From contig OX235272.1 of NCBI GenBank assembly GCA_944472155.2, forward strand, positions 108,010,020 through 108,074,019: a DNA stretch of 64,000 nucleotides. The letters are read 5' to 3'. Each line of letters starts with the position of its first letter. Within the stretch, counting starts at the first letter, position 1. Of the stretch, positions 45,924 through 55,740 are shown one piece after another. The notes under the pieces are model-generated. The model was not told the origin of the DNA, searched no databases, and saw only the letters and a list, made by a program, of their open reading frames with translations. The stretch comes from Trichobilharzia szidati (taxonomy: Eukaryota > Platyhelminthes > Trematoda > Strigeidida > Schistosomatidae). A program made the position numbers and the translations under genes.

Positions 45924-46330
45924 TTGCATTTACTGCTACAACTGAGAGTTTTTTCTACCTTATCAGGGTTTACCAGTCTGGATTTTGTTGAATCTTTATG
46001 AGCCGCTAACCTAATTGACAAGAGACTACTACTCAGATCCCATGTGTTCCACTTCACAGTCATTGCCGGGTATTTCATAAACTAAGTTATTTTATCGAAA
46101 TGACATCACAGAGCTGTTAAACGGAAATAAAAGCTTACTTGTAATGACAAAATATTACTACAAAGATATTTTTTCTGAATACATCTGTCGGTATCTCTTC
46201 TTTCTTTACTTCTTGAAAAAAAATTGGAATAACATTCATTTGTTACTTGTTTAAAAACGAAATGTAAAGCATGACAAAGTATCTGCAGAGATCTAACCAT
46301 AGAATCTACATACAGTATTGAATTAATAGA
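45924..46330. other. No gene; PLE-2-like at the left edge
   Basis: About 45940-46090 resembles PLE-2 3' sequence near 29950-30040 (GCCGGGTATTTCATAAACTA compared with the homologous stretch). The remainder is unidentified. Confidence 0.4.
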
Positions 46331-46334
46331 GTTT

Positions 46335-47165
46335 CGATACCTATTAGAGTTACTGATTTAAGTTTAATGTCACATAAACTCAATGGCTTCCAGGCGAAAA
46401 TCAACAAACTGTGTGAAGAAGGTGGTAGCAAAGACAAGATTGCAAATGAACATAGAGAAGACGGAGGCAATGAAGATAACCAACCAACAGCGATAACAAC
46501 AACCAATCACCATAAACGGGAGAGATTTGACAGAGGTTACCTCTTTCACTTATCTGCCTAGGAAGCATCGTTTCAACTACAGGCCAGTGGACCGGATAAA
46601 GATTTCAAAGCCAGGCAGCATCGGAAAGCCAAGATACACCTTCATCAACCTAAAACCAGTTTGGAAATCTTTTGCACTCCACCTCAACATAAAGAAAAAA
46701 GATCGAATTTTTAACTCGAACTCTATATAGGTCAGAAACTTACACTGCGTGTCACGAAAAGCATTTATCAACAGCTGCCCGCCTCACACACTCCATGCTG
46801 CAGATCAAATGGCCTACCGGCCAGAAAGAATTAGCAACAAGAAACTCTGGCTGGAAAAACACCAACCAAGAGCCGATTGATTAATAAATATGTAGGAAAA
46901 AATGGAGATGGACTCGACACACACTGAGTAGGCCGTCGAATGACATCGTGCGCAAAGCAGGTCATTGCTCGAGTGGAACCCGGATGGGAAAGGACAATTG
47001 AGTCGTCCGAGGACGACATGGAGGAAATCGTATGGCGTGGATGAGATGAAAGATTATGGGCAATTCTGGGCCCAGTTGAAGAGGACAGCTGAAATTGGAC
47101 AAAGTGTAGATGTAATGTTGAAGCCCTATGTTCCACTTGTAACCCAAGGGAATAATAATAATTAG
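46335..47165 (+). mobile_element. LINE-A copy, thumb to 3' end
   Basis: Plus strand: LMSHKLNGFQAKINKL, EDGGNEDNQPT, PRKHRFNYRPVDRIKISKPG, KARYTFINLKPVWKSF, then the C-terminus with RPRTTWRKSYGVDEMKDYGQ and WAQLKRTAEIGQS, ending VPLVTQGN and AAT repeats. Frameshifts are present, but the C-terminal 66 codons (46965-47165) remain open. Confidence 0.82.
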
Positions 47166-47459
47166 GGTTACTGAAAAAATATATCACATATTGTAAACGA
47201 CAGTATGCTCTAAACGCAAGCAATGCAAACGGCAACAAAAATGACGAAATCAGTGGGGTGGGGGTGAAACGGGCATTGCAGTTAACTTAAAAATATGTTC
47301 ACATATCAAGAAATTGTCAAAAGTCAAAACTTGCTCAACTTACTTGACAATAATGAACCATATTTTGAACTGATGTCCCAGCTGGAGTATGCGCAACATA
47401 AATTGGCAGTCTTGTCTATGTTTCAAATAAGTTAAAGAAAAATAATGAAAATAACTAAG
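47166..47459. other. No gene seen
   Basis: Short AT-rich stretch between LINE-A and the PLE. Confidence 0.35.
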
Positions 47460-48910
47460 AAGCGCAATAAAGAAATTTGGAAGTCTCAATCGCCGTTTCT
47501 GAAATGCATATGGTCTCCCAAAAGTGCACGAAAAGAACGTACCTCTGCGTCCAATCTTGCACATGACAAATTCCCCATATGATGCTACTGCCAAATGGCT
47601 CACAGAAATCCTTCTACCTATCAGAAACAATCACTATCAGTATGGTGTTTCAGATTCATTTCACTTCATCGATTCAATAAGTGATACTAATGTATCCGGG
47701 GAGAAAATTATCTCTCTGGATGTTACATCCCTTCCCACGAATGTTCCTCTCACTGAAACTATTTGCTTTATATGCAAATTCATCAAGAATAATCAAGAAT
47801 CTGGACGTGGGTGTTCCGATCCACTACTATTGAAATGCATTTTCAATGTCCAGTTCAAGTTCAACAACACGCTTTATAGACAAAGAGATGGAGTAGCAAT
47901 GGAGTGGCGATTGGGCCCTTTACTTGCAGACTGCTTCTTGGTAAGTCTAGATAATAGTATGTTACGACCCACTATCGTTAGTTTTCAGATGTACCAAAGA
48001 TACATGGATGATACTTTTATCATGTATGATGAGCATACTAACATCGAGATGATAACTAAGAAGTTCAACAACTACCATCATGCTATCCAGATCACGTCGG
48101 AATCAGAGATGAACTCGGAATTCCATTTTTGGATGTTTTTCTAAAAAGAAGATCTGACGGTTCTCTTCAAAGACAGATCTACAGGAAACCAACATGTAAT
48201 AGTCACTACATGAATTTTTACATCTGGGTCTTCAAGAATAAGAAGGATATGCACCAGTGATACAATTGATGGTGAACTGTAGTGACTCAGACAAGTTCTG
48301 ATGGAAAGTGGATATCCTTCATGATTTACCGAGAGAAAACATGCAATTAAAACAAAAGCGCAAAAGAACCCAAACGGTCCCGAAGAGACCGCCGTTTATG
48401 AATGTTGAAACTAAAGGTGATAGCGCAGCCGAGATTCTGAAAAACCCCTTATCCAAATTACTTAGAAAGGCCTTCTTTTCGTCTGATCTACGGATCAAAC
48501 TTTACAGACGATAAATGATCATTGGATGTGTGAAGGACAAATTGCCACTTAGGGCCACTTCCGTGCGTGTTTATGAATCCACCTGCTGATGTGGAGCAAG
48601 TTATATTTGCCCCACAAAGTGCACACTTTCCAGACACATCTCTGAATATTATCCGTTATGGTTAGTAAAAAGACAATGCAAGATAGTTACTAGCTCAATT
48701 CTTGAGCACTTGGTGAACTCAAGCCACGTAGCTCCACCAGAGTCGTCTTCCAAGATTATCCAAAAGATGAGGCCAAGTGGCACAAAGAATGTCAGGTTTC
48801 GGCATTTGTGTATGGCGGAGGCGTTGTCACTTTGTCAATACAGTCTCAAACTCTGTATACAGAAAAGGTTTGTCCAATCTCTTATTCTACCATGGTCTTA
48901 ATCTCTTCAC
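47460..48910 (+). mobile_element. PLE-3 type element: RT plus GIY-YIG, nearly complete pseudogene
   Basis: Plus ORF 47524-48144 (206 codons): VPLRPILHMTNSPYDATAKW (fingers), EKIISLDVTSLPTNVPL (palm A), NTLYRQRDGVAMEWRLGPLL (palm B, Gly-Ser changed to Glu-Trp), MYQRYMDDTFIMYDEH (catalytic, both Asp intact). Frame breaks then follow, with RKPTCNSHYMNFYIWV-like thumb, LSKLLRKAFFSSDLRIKLYR, CKDK-like linker, YESTC-CGASYICPTKCTLSR (GIY-YIG with Gly to Cys, near 48580-48625), ISEYYPLWLVKRQ, and FRHLCMAEALSLCQYSLKLC to PWS stop at 48900. Fewer breaks than most PLEs here, but not functional as it stands. Confidence 0.88.
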
Positions 48911-49600
48911 TAGTCGTTCTCTGTAAAAAAAACTTTTATTTTTTAATTCTTAATTTTACTTTTAGTTTGCTTTTACTTTAATAAATGATTCACTATTATC
49001 ACTCTCATATGTTCCTTTTGTAGTTTTTCACACTCTCTTCACACCTGTTAAATCAAAACTCAACTACCTTTATTCTCACTAAATAACAATTTTAAGCTGA
49101 TCAAATATCTAACGCTTTCTTCCTTCGTGCCATTGAGTACTATGTAATTTTCAAGTATCGGTTTTTGTAGGGATTTTGTTTGATTGGTTGGAGGATTTCA
49201 TCAGGAGCAGAGATCAGTTAGGGAACCATTGGAAAATCAGCTGGGAGTACTGCCAGACAGCTGTTTTGTCTGCCTAGTTTGGAACTCTTCAGCAGTAGCA
49301 CCCATTATTAAAGGATGTCACTGCCTGAATAGGGCCAGTCGCTAGTGAGCACCAGGTTAATTTTCAGGTACTGGCTTTTGTAGGGATTTTGTTTGATTTA
49401 CGACTGTAATCTTTACTTTTGAAGTCACTTCTGAGTAATTAGATCAATTATGTCACCCTTCCGCCTATTACTCACTAATGGACTACTATACGTTATTGGT
49501 AAATATAAATACAACTGTACAACCTCTGAAGATGATTTCGTCGATAAATAAAATTTTCTTCGCTGAGTTGTCTTTTATTTTTTCTTCTTCATGACTCATT
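48911..49600 (+). mobile_element. PLE-3 3' UTR interrupted by SINE-H
   Basis: The 3' end at 49500-49590 (ACAACCTCTGAAGATGATTT, CTTCGCTGAGTTGTC) is shared with 24800-24870 and 63870-63925. A minus SINE-H (about 49190-49310) lies between two direct copies of a 38-bp segment (about 49150-49187 and 49361-49399). Confidence 0.65.
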
Positions 49601-50040
49601 GAGCGTTTTCACTGATTTCTGAAATTCTACAGCAACAGTTTTCTTTTGACTTGAACAGATTTTCATCAACAAAAAAAACTTTAGTACTTGATAGGCACAA
49701 CACAGACTACAATTTCTTTTATTTCTAATGTTACACTGAAACTAATAAAAACCACATAGTACCCATTTTAAACAGACCCCTTAAAGATGGCCTATTTCAC
49801 AAACACTGGCACACATAACAAATATTTTGTTAATGCACGTAGAATTACTAGAATCGAGGAAATCATAAAAATTGAGTTTATCATAAACTAGTGTAACCAG
49901 TTCAGAAACACGTGAATTATTGTTGTTTGGTACCTTCGCCATTTAAACAGTACTGTTCATGAATATCTTGACGTTTTCATGTTGCGAATTTTCCAGGATA
50001 ATTTAAGCGCCAAATCTGAGTGAATCATCACAAAATAATT
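49601..50040. other. No gene seen
   Basis: AT-rich with no recognised family. Confidence 0.35.
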
Positions 50041-50049
50041 TCAAAAATA

Positions 50050-50335
50050 TACTCAGTGTCAGTTGGTTGATGGTGACTAGCAGTGCAATCCACAATTCGC
50101 ATTTCGTCCTATTTGGGGCTCGTCAACTGGATGTACTTGCATTTCCCAGTGAGTGATGGTGTTCCCACCGACGGTACATCCAGATAACGAGTCCCAAATA
50201 GGACGGAATGCACATCCTGGATTCCACTTCAGGTTACATGACCAGACATCGTCGAAGCATCTGCACAAGGAGCCGACAGATATCAATCTGAGACAGAGCA
50301 CTTCAGTCTAATCAATCGACAGGGAAATCTAAATT
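50050..50335. ncRNA. Head-to-head pair of Sm-alpha-type hammerhead sequences
   Basis: Minus copy (50075-50135): ATCCAG stem I arm, TTGACGAG box (C3 to U), stem II from CCCAAATAGG, GAAA, triplet ATT, GTGGAT. Plus copy (50178-50222): ATCCAG, ATAACGAG (C3 to A, G5 to A), GTCCCAAATAGGAC, GGAA in place of GAAA, ATC, CTGGAT. The stems are well kept, but both catalytic cores are mutated. The following 50225-50330 is shared with 59690-59790. This matches the schistosome satellite hammerhead described from Sm-alpha DNA. Confidence 0.8.
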
Positions 50336-50799
50336 GTATTAAATATTCTCAGTGTGTTTAGAAAAAATACAAACAAGATCTTTCTGAAAGTTTCATTGTG
50401 CGTAAGCCACAGGTTTTCTTAATTTCAGCAGAATTACTCTAATCCTATTCAACGTCAAAATATATAGTAGTTTTAAAAACAGTAGATAAAATAAACGTGT
50501 GTAAAGGTCAATTGTGTAGGTCAACATTCACACAGAGAGCGCACATTAATTCAATGTACTGAATCGGTATATATCTTTATATATTTATTATTTACGTGTG
50601 TTGTGATGTTTTTATTCGAAACACGGTAATTCATAAATAAAAAAAGTTTTGTGATCATTCATTGTTCAAAGGCTAAAACTTGAAAGGTCGCTTTTATCAG
50701 ATTTTGGTTCAACTAGAGTCTATCAAATAAAAGTGATAAGTTTGATCCTTTCACCAACACAAGACTTGCTAGATAGGAGATAACGGTAGACAAAAGAAA
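50336..50799. other. No gene seen
   Basis: AT-rich; no family recognised. Confidence 0.35.
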
Positions 50800-51219
50800 C
50801 TAGAAAATGGGCCTTTGAAGGATGTTATTAATGAACTCGAATTTTATTGTCGGTAGATGGATGATACTTTTTTGATTATGAAGAACGAAAAGGAAGCAAA
50901 TAACATCCTGGATAAATTTAATGAGGTACTTCCTGCAATAAATTTTACTATTGAGAAAGAAAAAGACTCTAGTATTTCATTTTTAGACGTCCTTATGACC
51001 AGAAAAGAGGACGGTACAATAAGAAGTGTTTATAGAAAACCTACATCAACGGGCCAGTACACACATTTTCTCAGCTTTGTGCCCTTGAAATACAAACGCA
51101 ATCTAATAAAGTGCTTAGTCCACAGAGCAAGAGGAATTTGCTTGGATGAATGTTTTGACGAGGAACTTAACAATATTAAACTGGTTGCTAAGTGAGAATG
51201 GTTATCCTGAAAAGTTTAT
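50800..51219 (+). mobile_element. PLE-4-like RT fragment, open to the gap
   Basis: Plus: GPLKDVINELEFYCR, stop, then ORF 50857-51195: MDDTFLIMKNEKEANNILDK (catalytic MDD intact), SSISFLDVLMTRKEDGT, VYRKPTSTGQYTHFLSFVP and YKRNLIKCLVHRARG. It ends at a stop before the N gap, where GYPEKF can still be read in another frame. This is one of the best preserved RT pieces; the rest may lie in the gap. Confidence 0.85.
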
Positions 51220-51717
51220 NNNNNNNNNNNNNNNNNNNNNNNNNNNNNNNNNNNNNNNNNNNNNNNNNNNNNNNNNNNNNNNNNNNNNNNNNNNNNNNNN
51301 NNNNNNNNNNNNNNNNNNNNNNNNNNNNNNNNNNNNNNNNNNNNNNNNNNNNNNNNNNNNNNNNNNNNNNNNNNNNNNNNNNNNNNNNNNNNNNNNNNNN
51401 NNNNNNNNNNNNNNNNNNNNNNNNNNNNNNNNNNNNNNNNNNNNNNNNNNNNNNNNNNNNNNNNNNNNNNNNNNNNNNNNNNNNNNNNNNNNNNNNNNNN
51501 NNNNNNNNNNNNNNNNNNNNNNNNNNNNNNNNNNNNNNNNNNNNNNNNNNNNNNNNNNNNNNNNNNNNNNNNNNNNNNNNNNNNNNNNNNNNNNNNNNNN
51601 NNNNNNNNNNNNNNNNNNNNNNNNNNNNNNNNNNNNNNNNNNNNNNNNNNNNNNNNNNNNNNNNNNNNNNNNNNNNNNNNNNNNNNNNNNNNNNNNNNNN
51701 NNNNNNNNNNNNNNNNN
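51220..51717. other. Assembly gap (N run)
   Basis: About 498 N. It separates the PLE fragment from LINE-C tail sequence and lies between the two lipase exons. Confidence 0.95.
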
Positions 51718-51759
51718 GCACCAAAAAAAAGACTAGACACATTACACTAGTTACTGACT

Positions 51760-51875
51760 AGTGTCCAATCGAAGTATTTCTTTGCTCTACTTTTATCTTC
51801 TCTTTAATGGGGTGTTGCATCTTGAAGCAGACTTTAGTGGAAAGTTCTGCGTTGAAATGAGTCAGTCATTCATAA
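51760..51875 (+). mobile_element. LINE-C 3' tail remnant
   Basis: GTGGAAAGTTCTGCGTTGAA and GTCAGTCATTC match the 3' ends at 39478-39517 and 63150-63205. Non-coding. Confidence 0.65.
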
Positions 51876-52109
51876 AATTTTTTTTTATTGATGTGTATAT
51901 TTAGTTAGGGTATAAACAACAGTAAGATTGATTGGGCGTTTTGTCGACTGCAGTCTGTAGTCTATTTTTTCTTCTTCTCATCGATGTTTTCTTTATCTAT
52001 TTGGATATTTTCTTTGATGTCATGTATACATTATTAAAAAGTAAAAGTAAGACTAGACTGTGTTAATCTTATAGATGACAGCTGCCTGCTACAGCTTACT
52101 TGAAACACA

Positions 52110-52285
52110 TTATTTCAAGTATTGGTTTTGTATGGGGATTTTGTTTGATTGGTTGGAGGATTTCATCATGAGCTGACATCAATTAGAGAACCACTGGAAA
52201 ACCAACTGGGAATACTGGACAGCTAGCTGTTTCGTCAGCCTAGTTTAGGACTCTTCAGCGATACGCACTCACCGGAGGAGATATT
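52110..52285 (-). repeat. SINE-H copy carrying an intact hammerhead core
   Basis: Tail at 52110-52200 (minus 3' end), hammerhead at 52211-52264, remnant of the tRNA-like part to 52285. It is the left member of an inverted pair with 52310-52545. Confidence 0.8.
52211..52264 (-). ncRNA. Hammerhead ribozyme candidate with complete core
   Basis: On the minus strand: GTATCG (stem I), CTGAAGAG (C3 to A9 plus stem II start, 52258-52251), stem II/loop GTCCTAAACTAGGCTGAC, GAAAC (52233-52229), short palindromic stem III AGCTAGCT, triplet GTC (52220-52218), then CAGTAT pairing back with GTATCG (one mismatch, two wobbles). All conserved residues (CUGANGA, GAAA, UH) are present. Cleavage would fall between 52218 and 52217. 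Confidence 0.65.
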
Positions 52286-52309
52286 GCAAAGTGGTCGCGC
52301 TATGTCATG

Positions 52310-52548
52310 AATTGGCAGAAGTTAGAGTTCCTGGGCCATTGGATCGGGTACCGGTGGCTTAATGGTCTATGCTCCTGCTAGACTTGTAACCAGAAGGTCC
52401 TGGGTTCGAACCCGTCACTGTGGGTGCGTTCTACTGAAGAGTCCCAAACTGGGCTGACAAAACAGCAGTTCAGTACTCCCGGCTGGTTTTCCAATGGTTC
52501 TCTAACCGATGTCAGTTTATGATGAAATCCTCCAATTCGTTAAAATTT
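52310..52548 (+). repeat. SINE-H copy (right of inverted pair)
   Basis: Box A TGGCTTAATGG (about 52352) and box B GGTTCGAACCC (52402-52412) match the pol III consensus. Hammerhead-like block: CTGAAGAG intact, but GAAA is AAAA and the triplet is GTT. The tail ends about 50 bp before the lipase acceptor. Confidence 0.8.
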
Positions 52549-52601
52549 CAACCAATTCAACCTGAACAATCTGATCTTTTAAAATTTGCCTTTCTTTATA
52601 G

Positions 52602-52904
52602 GGTTGTCAAGTTGCCTTGGCCTGTTTCAATGAACATCCATATCTGCAATCCCGTGTCAACTTATTTATTGCTCTTGCTCCAGCTGTTTATCTTGGCTCT
52701 ATACAAAGTCCTATACGTTTTATAGCACCGTTTATAAAAGCTGTAGAACCAGTTGTTGAATGGTTTGGAAATGGTGAATTTTTACCATCAAGTAAAATTA
52801 TCCAATTTTTTGGCACATTTTTATGCAAATCAAATCATATACCTTTTGTTTGTAGTAATATCATTTATTTGATCGTGGGATACAATGTAAGAAATACAAA
52901 TGAG
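52602..52904 (+). CDS. Acid lipase (lysosomal/gastric type), middle exon
   Basis: Between an acceptor (TTTCTTTATAG, ending 52601) and a strong donor (GAG|GTAAGT at 52905), 303 bp in phase 0/0. It encodes GCQVALACFNEHPYL, VNLFIALAPAVYLGSIQSPI, FGNGEFLPSSKII, FLCKSNHIPFVCSNIIYLIV and GYNVRNTNE. In acid lipases this segment directly follows the nucleophile elbow (GHSQG), so the Ser would be supplied by the preceding exon. It carries the ALAP motif, the cap region and the CSN-x(4)-I-x-G-x(2)-N signature. No stops: probably a live exon. No other lipase exon is visible on this strand, upstream or downstream. Confidence 0.88.
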
Positions 52905-53064
52905 GTAAGTCGCTATAAAGATATTTAGCATTCGTCATTTCAACTGTTTTTTTTGATCACTATAATAAATTCTAAATATTAACTTTTGAGTTTTATGTGA
53001 ATATCAGTTTTGAAAGTTGTGAAGGATTTTGAGGATTGTCAATCTTTTTGACTGTGAAATAATT

Positions 53065-53525
53065 ATGCACCTGCGGTGACAGTTATATTGGGCGTACTAC
53101 TACTAGACAGCTTAGCCAATGTGTCACTATTGAACATCTCCCATTGTGGTGGTTTGGCGAAGGACAGACAAAAACAATCCGTAGCTCAATTTTGTCACAT
53201 TCAGTTGATAGTGGTCAAAGTAATTCATCGTATCCCACCGAATCTTTCCAATAGACTTCGAATTCCTCTACTGCACGCGGCTGAGGCAGGCTATCGACAT
53301 TCCAACTATTACATCTAAACTATGCATTCAAAAGAAGTTCGTACACAGCCATTATCCCTCCTTTGTTGGCCTATTAACACATAACCGACTGATGACTTCT
53401 ATACCACACCTCGCTTATATTTTAAACCCCTCTCTTATCATCCCTTAATCTTATCTCATCTTCATTATAAACGTGTTTCATTTACTTCCCTTACAATCTA
53501 GCATTACTTAATCGGTTCATTTGTT
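53065..53525 (+). mobile_element. PLE-4 GIY-YIG domain and 3' UTR, degraded
   Basis: Plus: CGDSYIGRTTTRQLSQ (GIY-YIG motif, about 53070-53115), LPLWWFGEGQTKTIRSSI, LSHSVDSG, then LCIQKKF-like text near 53320 and PLSLLCW. Frame breaks are present. The 3' UTR matches 29460-29640. Confidence 0.75.
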
Positions 53526-53809
53526 TTTCTTAGCCTTTATCGACTACTACGCCTTCCTGAACATTTGTTTGTTGAATCATGCTGTTTTTCGTTAATCGTG
53601 TTATCATAGATCGCCTCACTTTTCCATCCTTATTATTGGTAAACCATTATTATTATTATAATCATTACTACTATTATGACTAATTGCACAATTTCTATGC
53701 ACAATCTTATTCTCCTATAGACAAAACACCATGATTGGTTTATATTTGAATTTTTATTTGTAAACTTATGTATATTAGAGTTAAGCCTGATGAGATCTAA
53801 TTGAAAACA
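53526..53809. other. No gene; lipase intron if the middle exon is active
   Basis: AT-rich with an ATT microsatellite at about 53644-53680. Confidence 0.4.
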
Positions 53810-54165
53810 ATATTCAAGTGTTGGTTTGTAGGGATTTGATTGGTTACAGGATTTCATCATGAGGTAACATTAGTTAGAGAACCATTGGAAAACCTGGGAA
53901 TACTGGACAGCTGTTTCGTCGGTAGAGTTTTTGACTCTTTATCAGTACGCACCCACCGGGATTCGAACCCAGGACCTTCTGGTTACAAGGCGAGCTCGTA
54001 TACCATTAAGCCACTGGGACCCGATTCAATGGCCAGACCATGATTTCTAACTTGTGCCAATTCACGACATAGCGCTCCCTCTAGCCAATGTCTTCGGCAA
54101 GTATTTGTCCTCACACCCGACCTTCTGCACCCTACTGGTCACGATTTCTCACTTGAACCCCAGGT
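53810..54165 (-). repeat. SINE-H copy, long form
   Basis: Minus strand: spacer unit 54165-54050, box A TGGCTTAATGG, box B GGTTCGAATCCC, hammerhead-like block with ATAAAGAG (core lost), CGACGAAACAGCTGTCC, then the tail. It is one of the most complete units. Confidence 0.8.
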
Positions 54166-54695
54166 AACTACCTACCTGAATAGGGTAAGTTAAGTTAAGG
54201 CTGATGAGATTTAATTGAAAACAATATTGTTCGCTAAGATATGTTGTTCTGCATAATTATAAGTTGTTCTTGAAACACGTCAGTCTATTGCCTGTGTACT
54301 CAAAATTGGTTAGTAGTAGTAGTAGTAGAAACGAAAGCTTATTTTGTCATATGTCTTACACATCATCAAGCGACTGTGACTGCAACTCAGCGTGTTTTCA
54401 TTTTAACTGAGAACCAAAATTTGTTACACGTTTTCAACTCCATTTCCATATCTTTTGACCAGTTCGTGTCTACCAGTGACTACTTTGAAATTGGGAAAGA
54501 AAATTTGTAGCTCAAAGGCGTATTTACTGCTGCTAGATAAATTTACTTGCGGAGCTTTCACTGTCTTTCTCGACAGCATGTTTAGTATTAACTTTAAAGT
54601 TGAGTTTTGTAATTGATAGTTTTCACTTGTGCATACATTGGGTGTAATAGTACTCTCCTAATGTAAGCCTCATTACTCTCTAGTCAGAGTATGTT
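54166..54695. other. Unidentified; short match to 2150-2210
   Basis: About 54545-54610 is a diverged copy of the coding-like segment near 2160-2210 (LDSMFSINFKVE). The rest shows nothing. Confidence 0.35.
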
Positions 54696-54838
54696 TTGGG
54701 ACGATGTGTGCAGGATAAAATACTGCATGTACTCATTATTATTTCGCATTTCCCTATAGATCTAATTACGTTGGACTTTGTAAGCGGTTTATCCGTAAAT
54801 GCTTTGCTTGACATTATCTGGTTTAGTCCTTGAAAGAT
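54696..54838 (+). mobile_element. PLE-3 GIY-YIG fragment
   Basis: CVQDKILHV then, after a shift, SNYVGLCKRFIRKCF: diverged relatives of VKDKLPL and DDYIGRCKRNLHRRV in the intact domain at 24.2 kb. Cut by LINE-B. Confidence 0.55.
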
Positions 54839-54839
54839 G

Positions 54840-55595
54840 AATACAGCACAACAGAGAAGGAGAGAGTCATCTGTTTAAAAACATCTTTTGGGATCACATC
54901 GTTCAGCTTCCTCTCTTAGACTCATGTGAAAAATGGGCTAAATCCATTCTGTCTAACTCACACCACCCTCTTCATTCACAACTCTCCCCTTGTATCTCAT
55001 CAGGCAGAACCAGAAGCCTATATAGAAAACTATATGCTCGCACTAGCAAGTACAAAAAGTCAACCATATCCTACTTAGCTCGTGTTCTGTGCGATAAAGA
55101 AAGCATTAGACGTGATACCTATAACTTATTAAATAGTCAGTAGAACAACTGGACCTCGTCTTTCCAACTCATATCATTTATAGGTACAACGTTTTCTTTC
55201 TTTCTTTTCCTTTTCTCTCTCTCTTTTTTCTGTTATGTGCTGCTTTGTTTCCTTCTTCCTTACAAACTCTATTTAAAACATTCTTCTTCGTTCTTTCACA
55301 CTCTGTATATCTCGATCTTTTTGTTACCGCTTACGCCAGTAAATATGCTAGCATCTACTTTTCTAAGCACCTTCAAACACTCTGTTCAATTTTGGCTTTG
55401 CTACCGACATGCCAATATGTTGTTGTCAGAACTAACTGGGATCACCCATAATCTATGTAGAATTTTATTTATTTATTGTTAATGTACTAACTGGATGCAA
55501 TACTGTAGTAAAATGCTGAGAATTCCATTCTGTATCACAAGTACTGTTTTGGAATAAAGCAAGCATATTATTATTATTATTACTTTTTTCTAAAG
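54840..55595 (+). mobile_element. LINE-B fragment, C-terminus and 3' end
   Basis: Plus frame: FWDHIVQLPLLDSCEKWAKS, ILSNSHHPLHSQLSPCIS, TRSLYRKLYARTSKYKKSTI and SYLARVLCDKESIRRDTYNL, stop near 55142. It matches the C-terminal region of the 438-codon ORF. The 3' UTR ends GTATCACAAGTACTGTTTTG, AATAAA and (ATT)n at 55575-55585. Confidence 0.85.
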
Positions 55596-55740
55596 GTAAA
55601 AAAGGGTTAGATTAAACCATTTGAATTTTCTATGTTTTCATCATCACTAGCGCTGTGAACAGAAATCTAAACATTTCATCACTCAGAACGTTTTCTGCAA
55701 AACCACTTTCTACACCTTTACACCGATAATACTGTTTCTA

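Noticed and set aside
46831..47238. 135-codon minus ORF
   Set aside because: Antisense shadow of LINE-A C-terminus at 46335-47165.
51146..51761. Four ORFs of 174-196 codons crossing 51220-51717
   Set aside because: Artefact of the N run.
52345..52415. Possible tRNA gene from good box A and box B
   Set aside because: No acceptor stem or proper anticodon arm; it is the promoter region of SINE-H.
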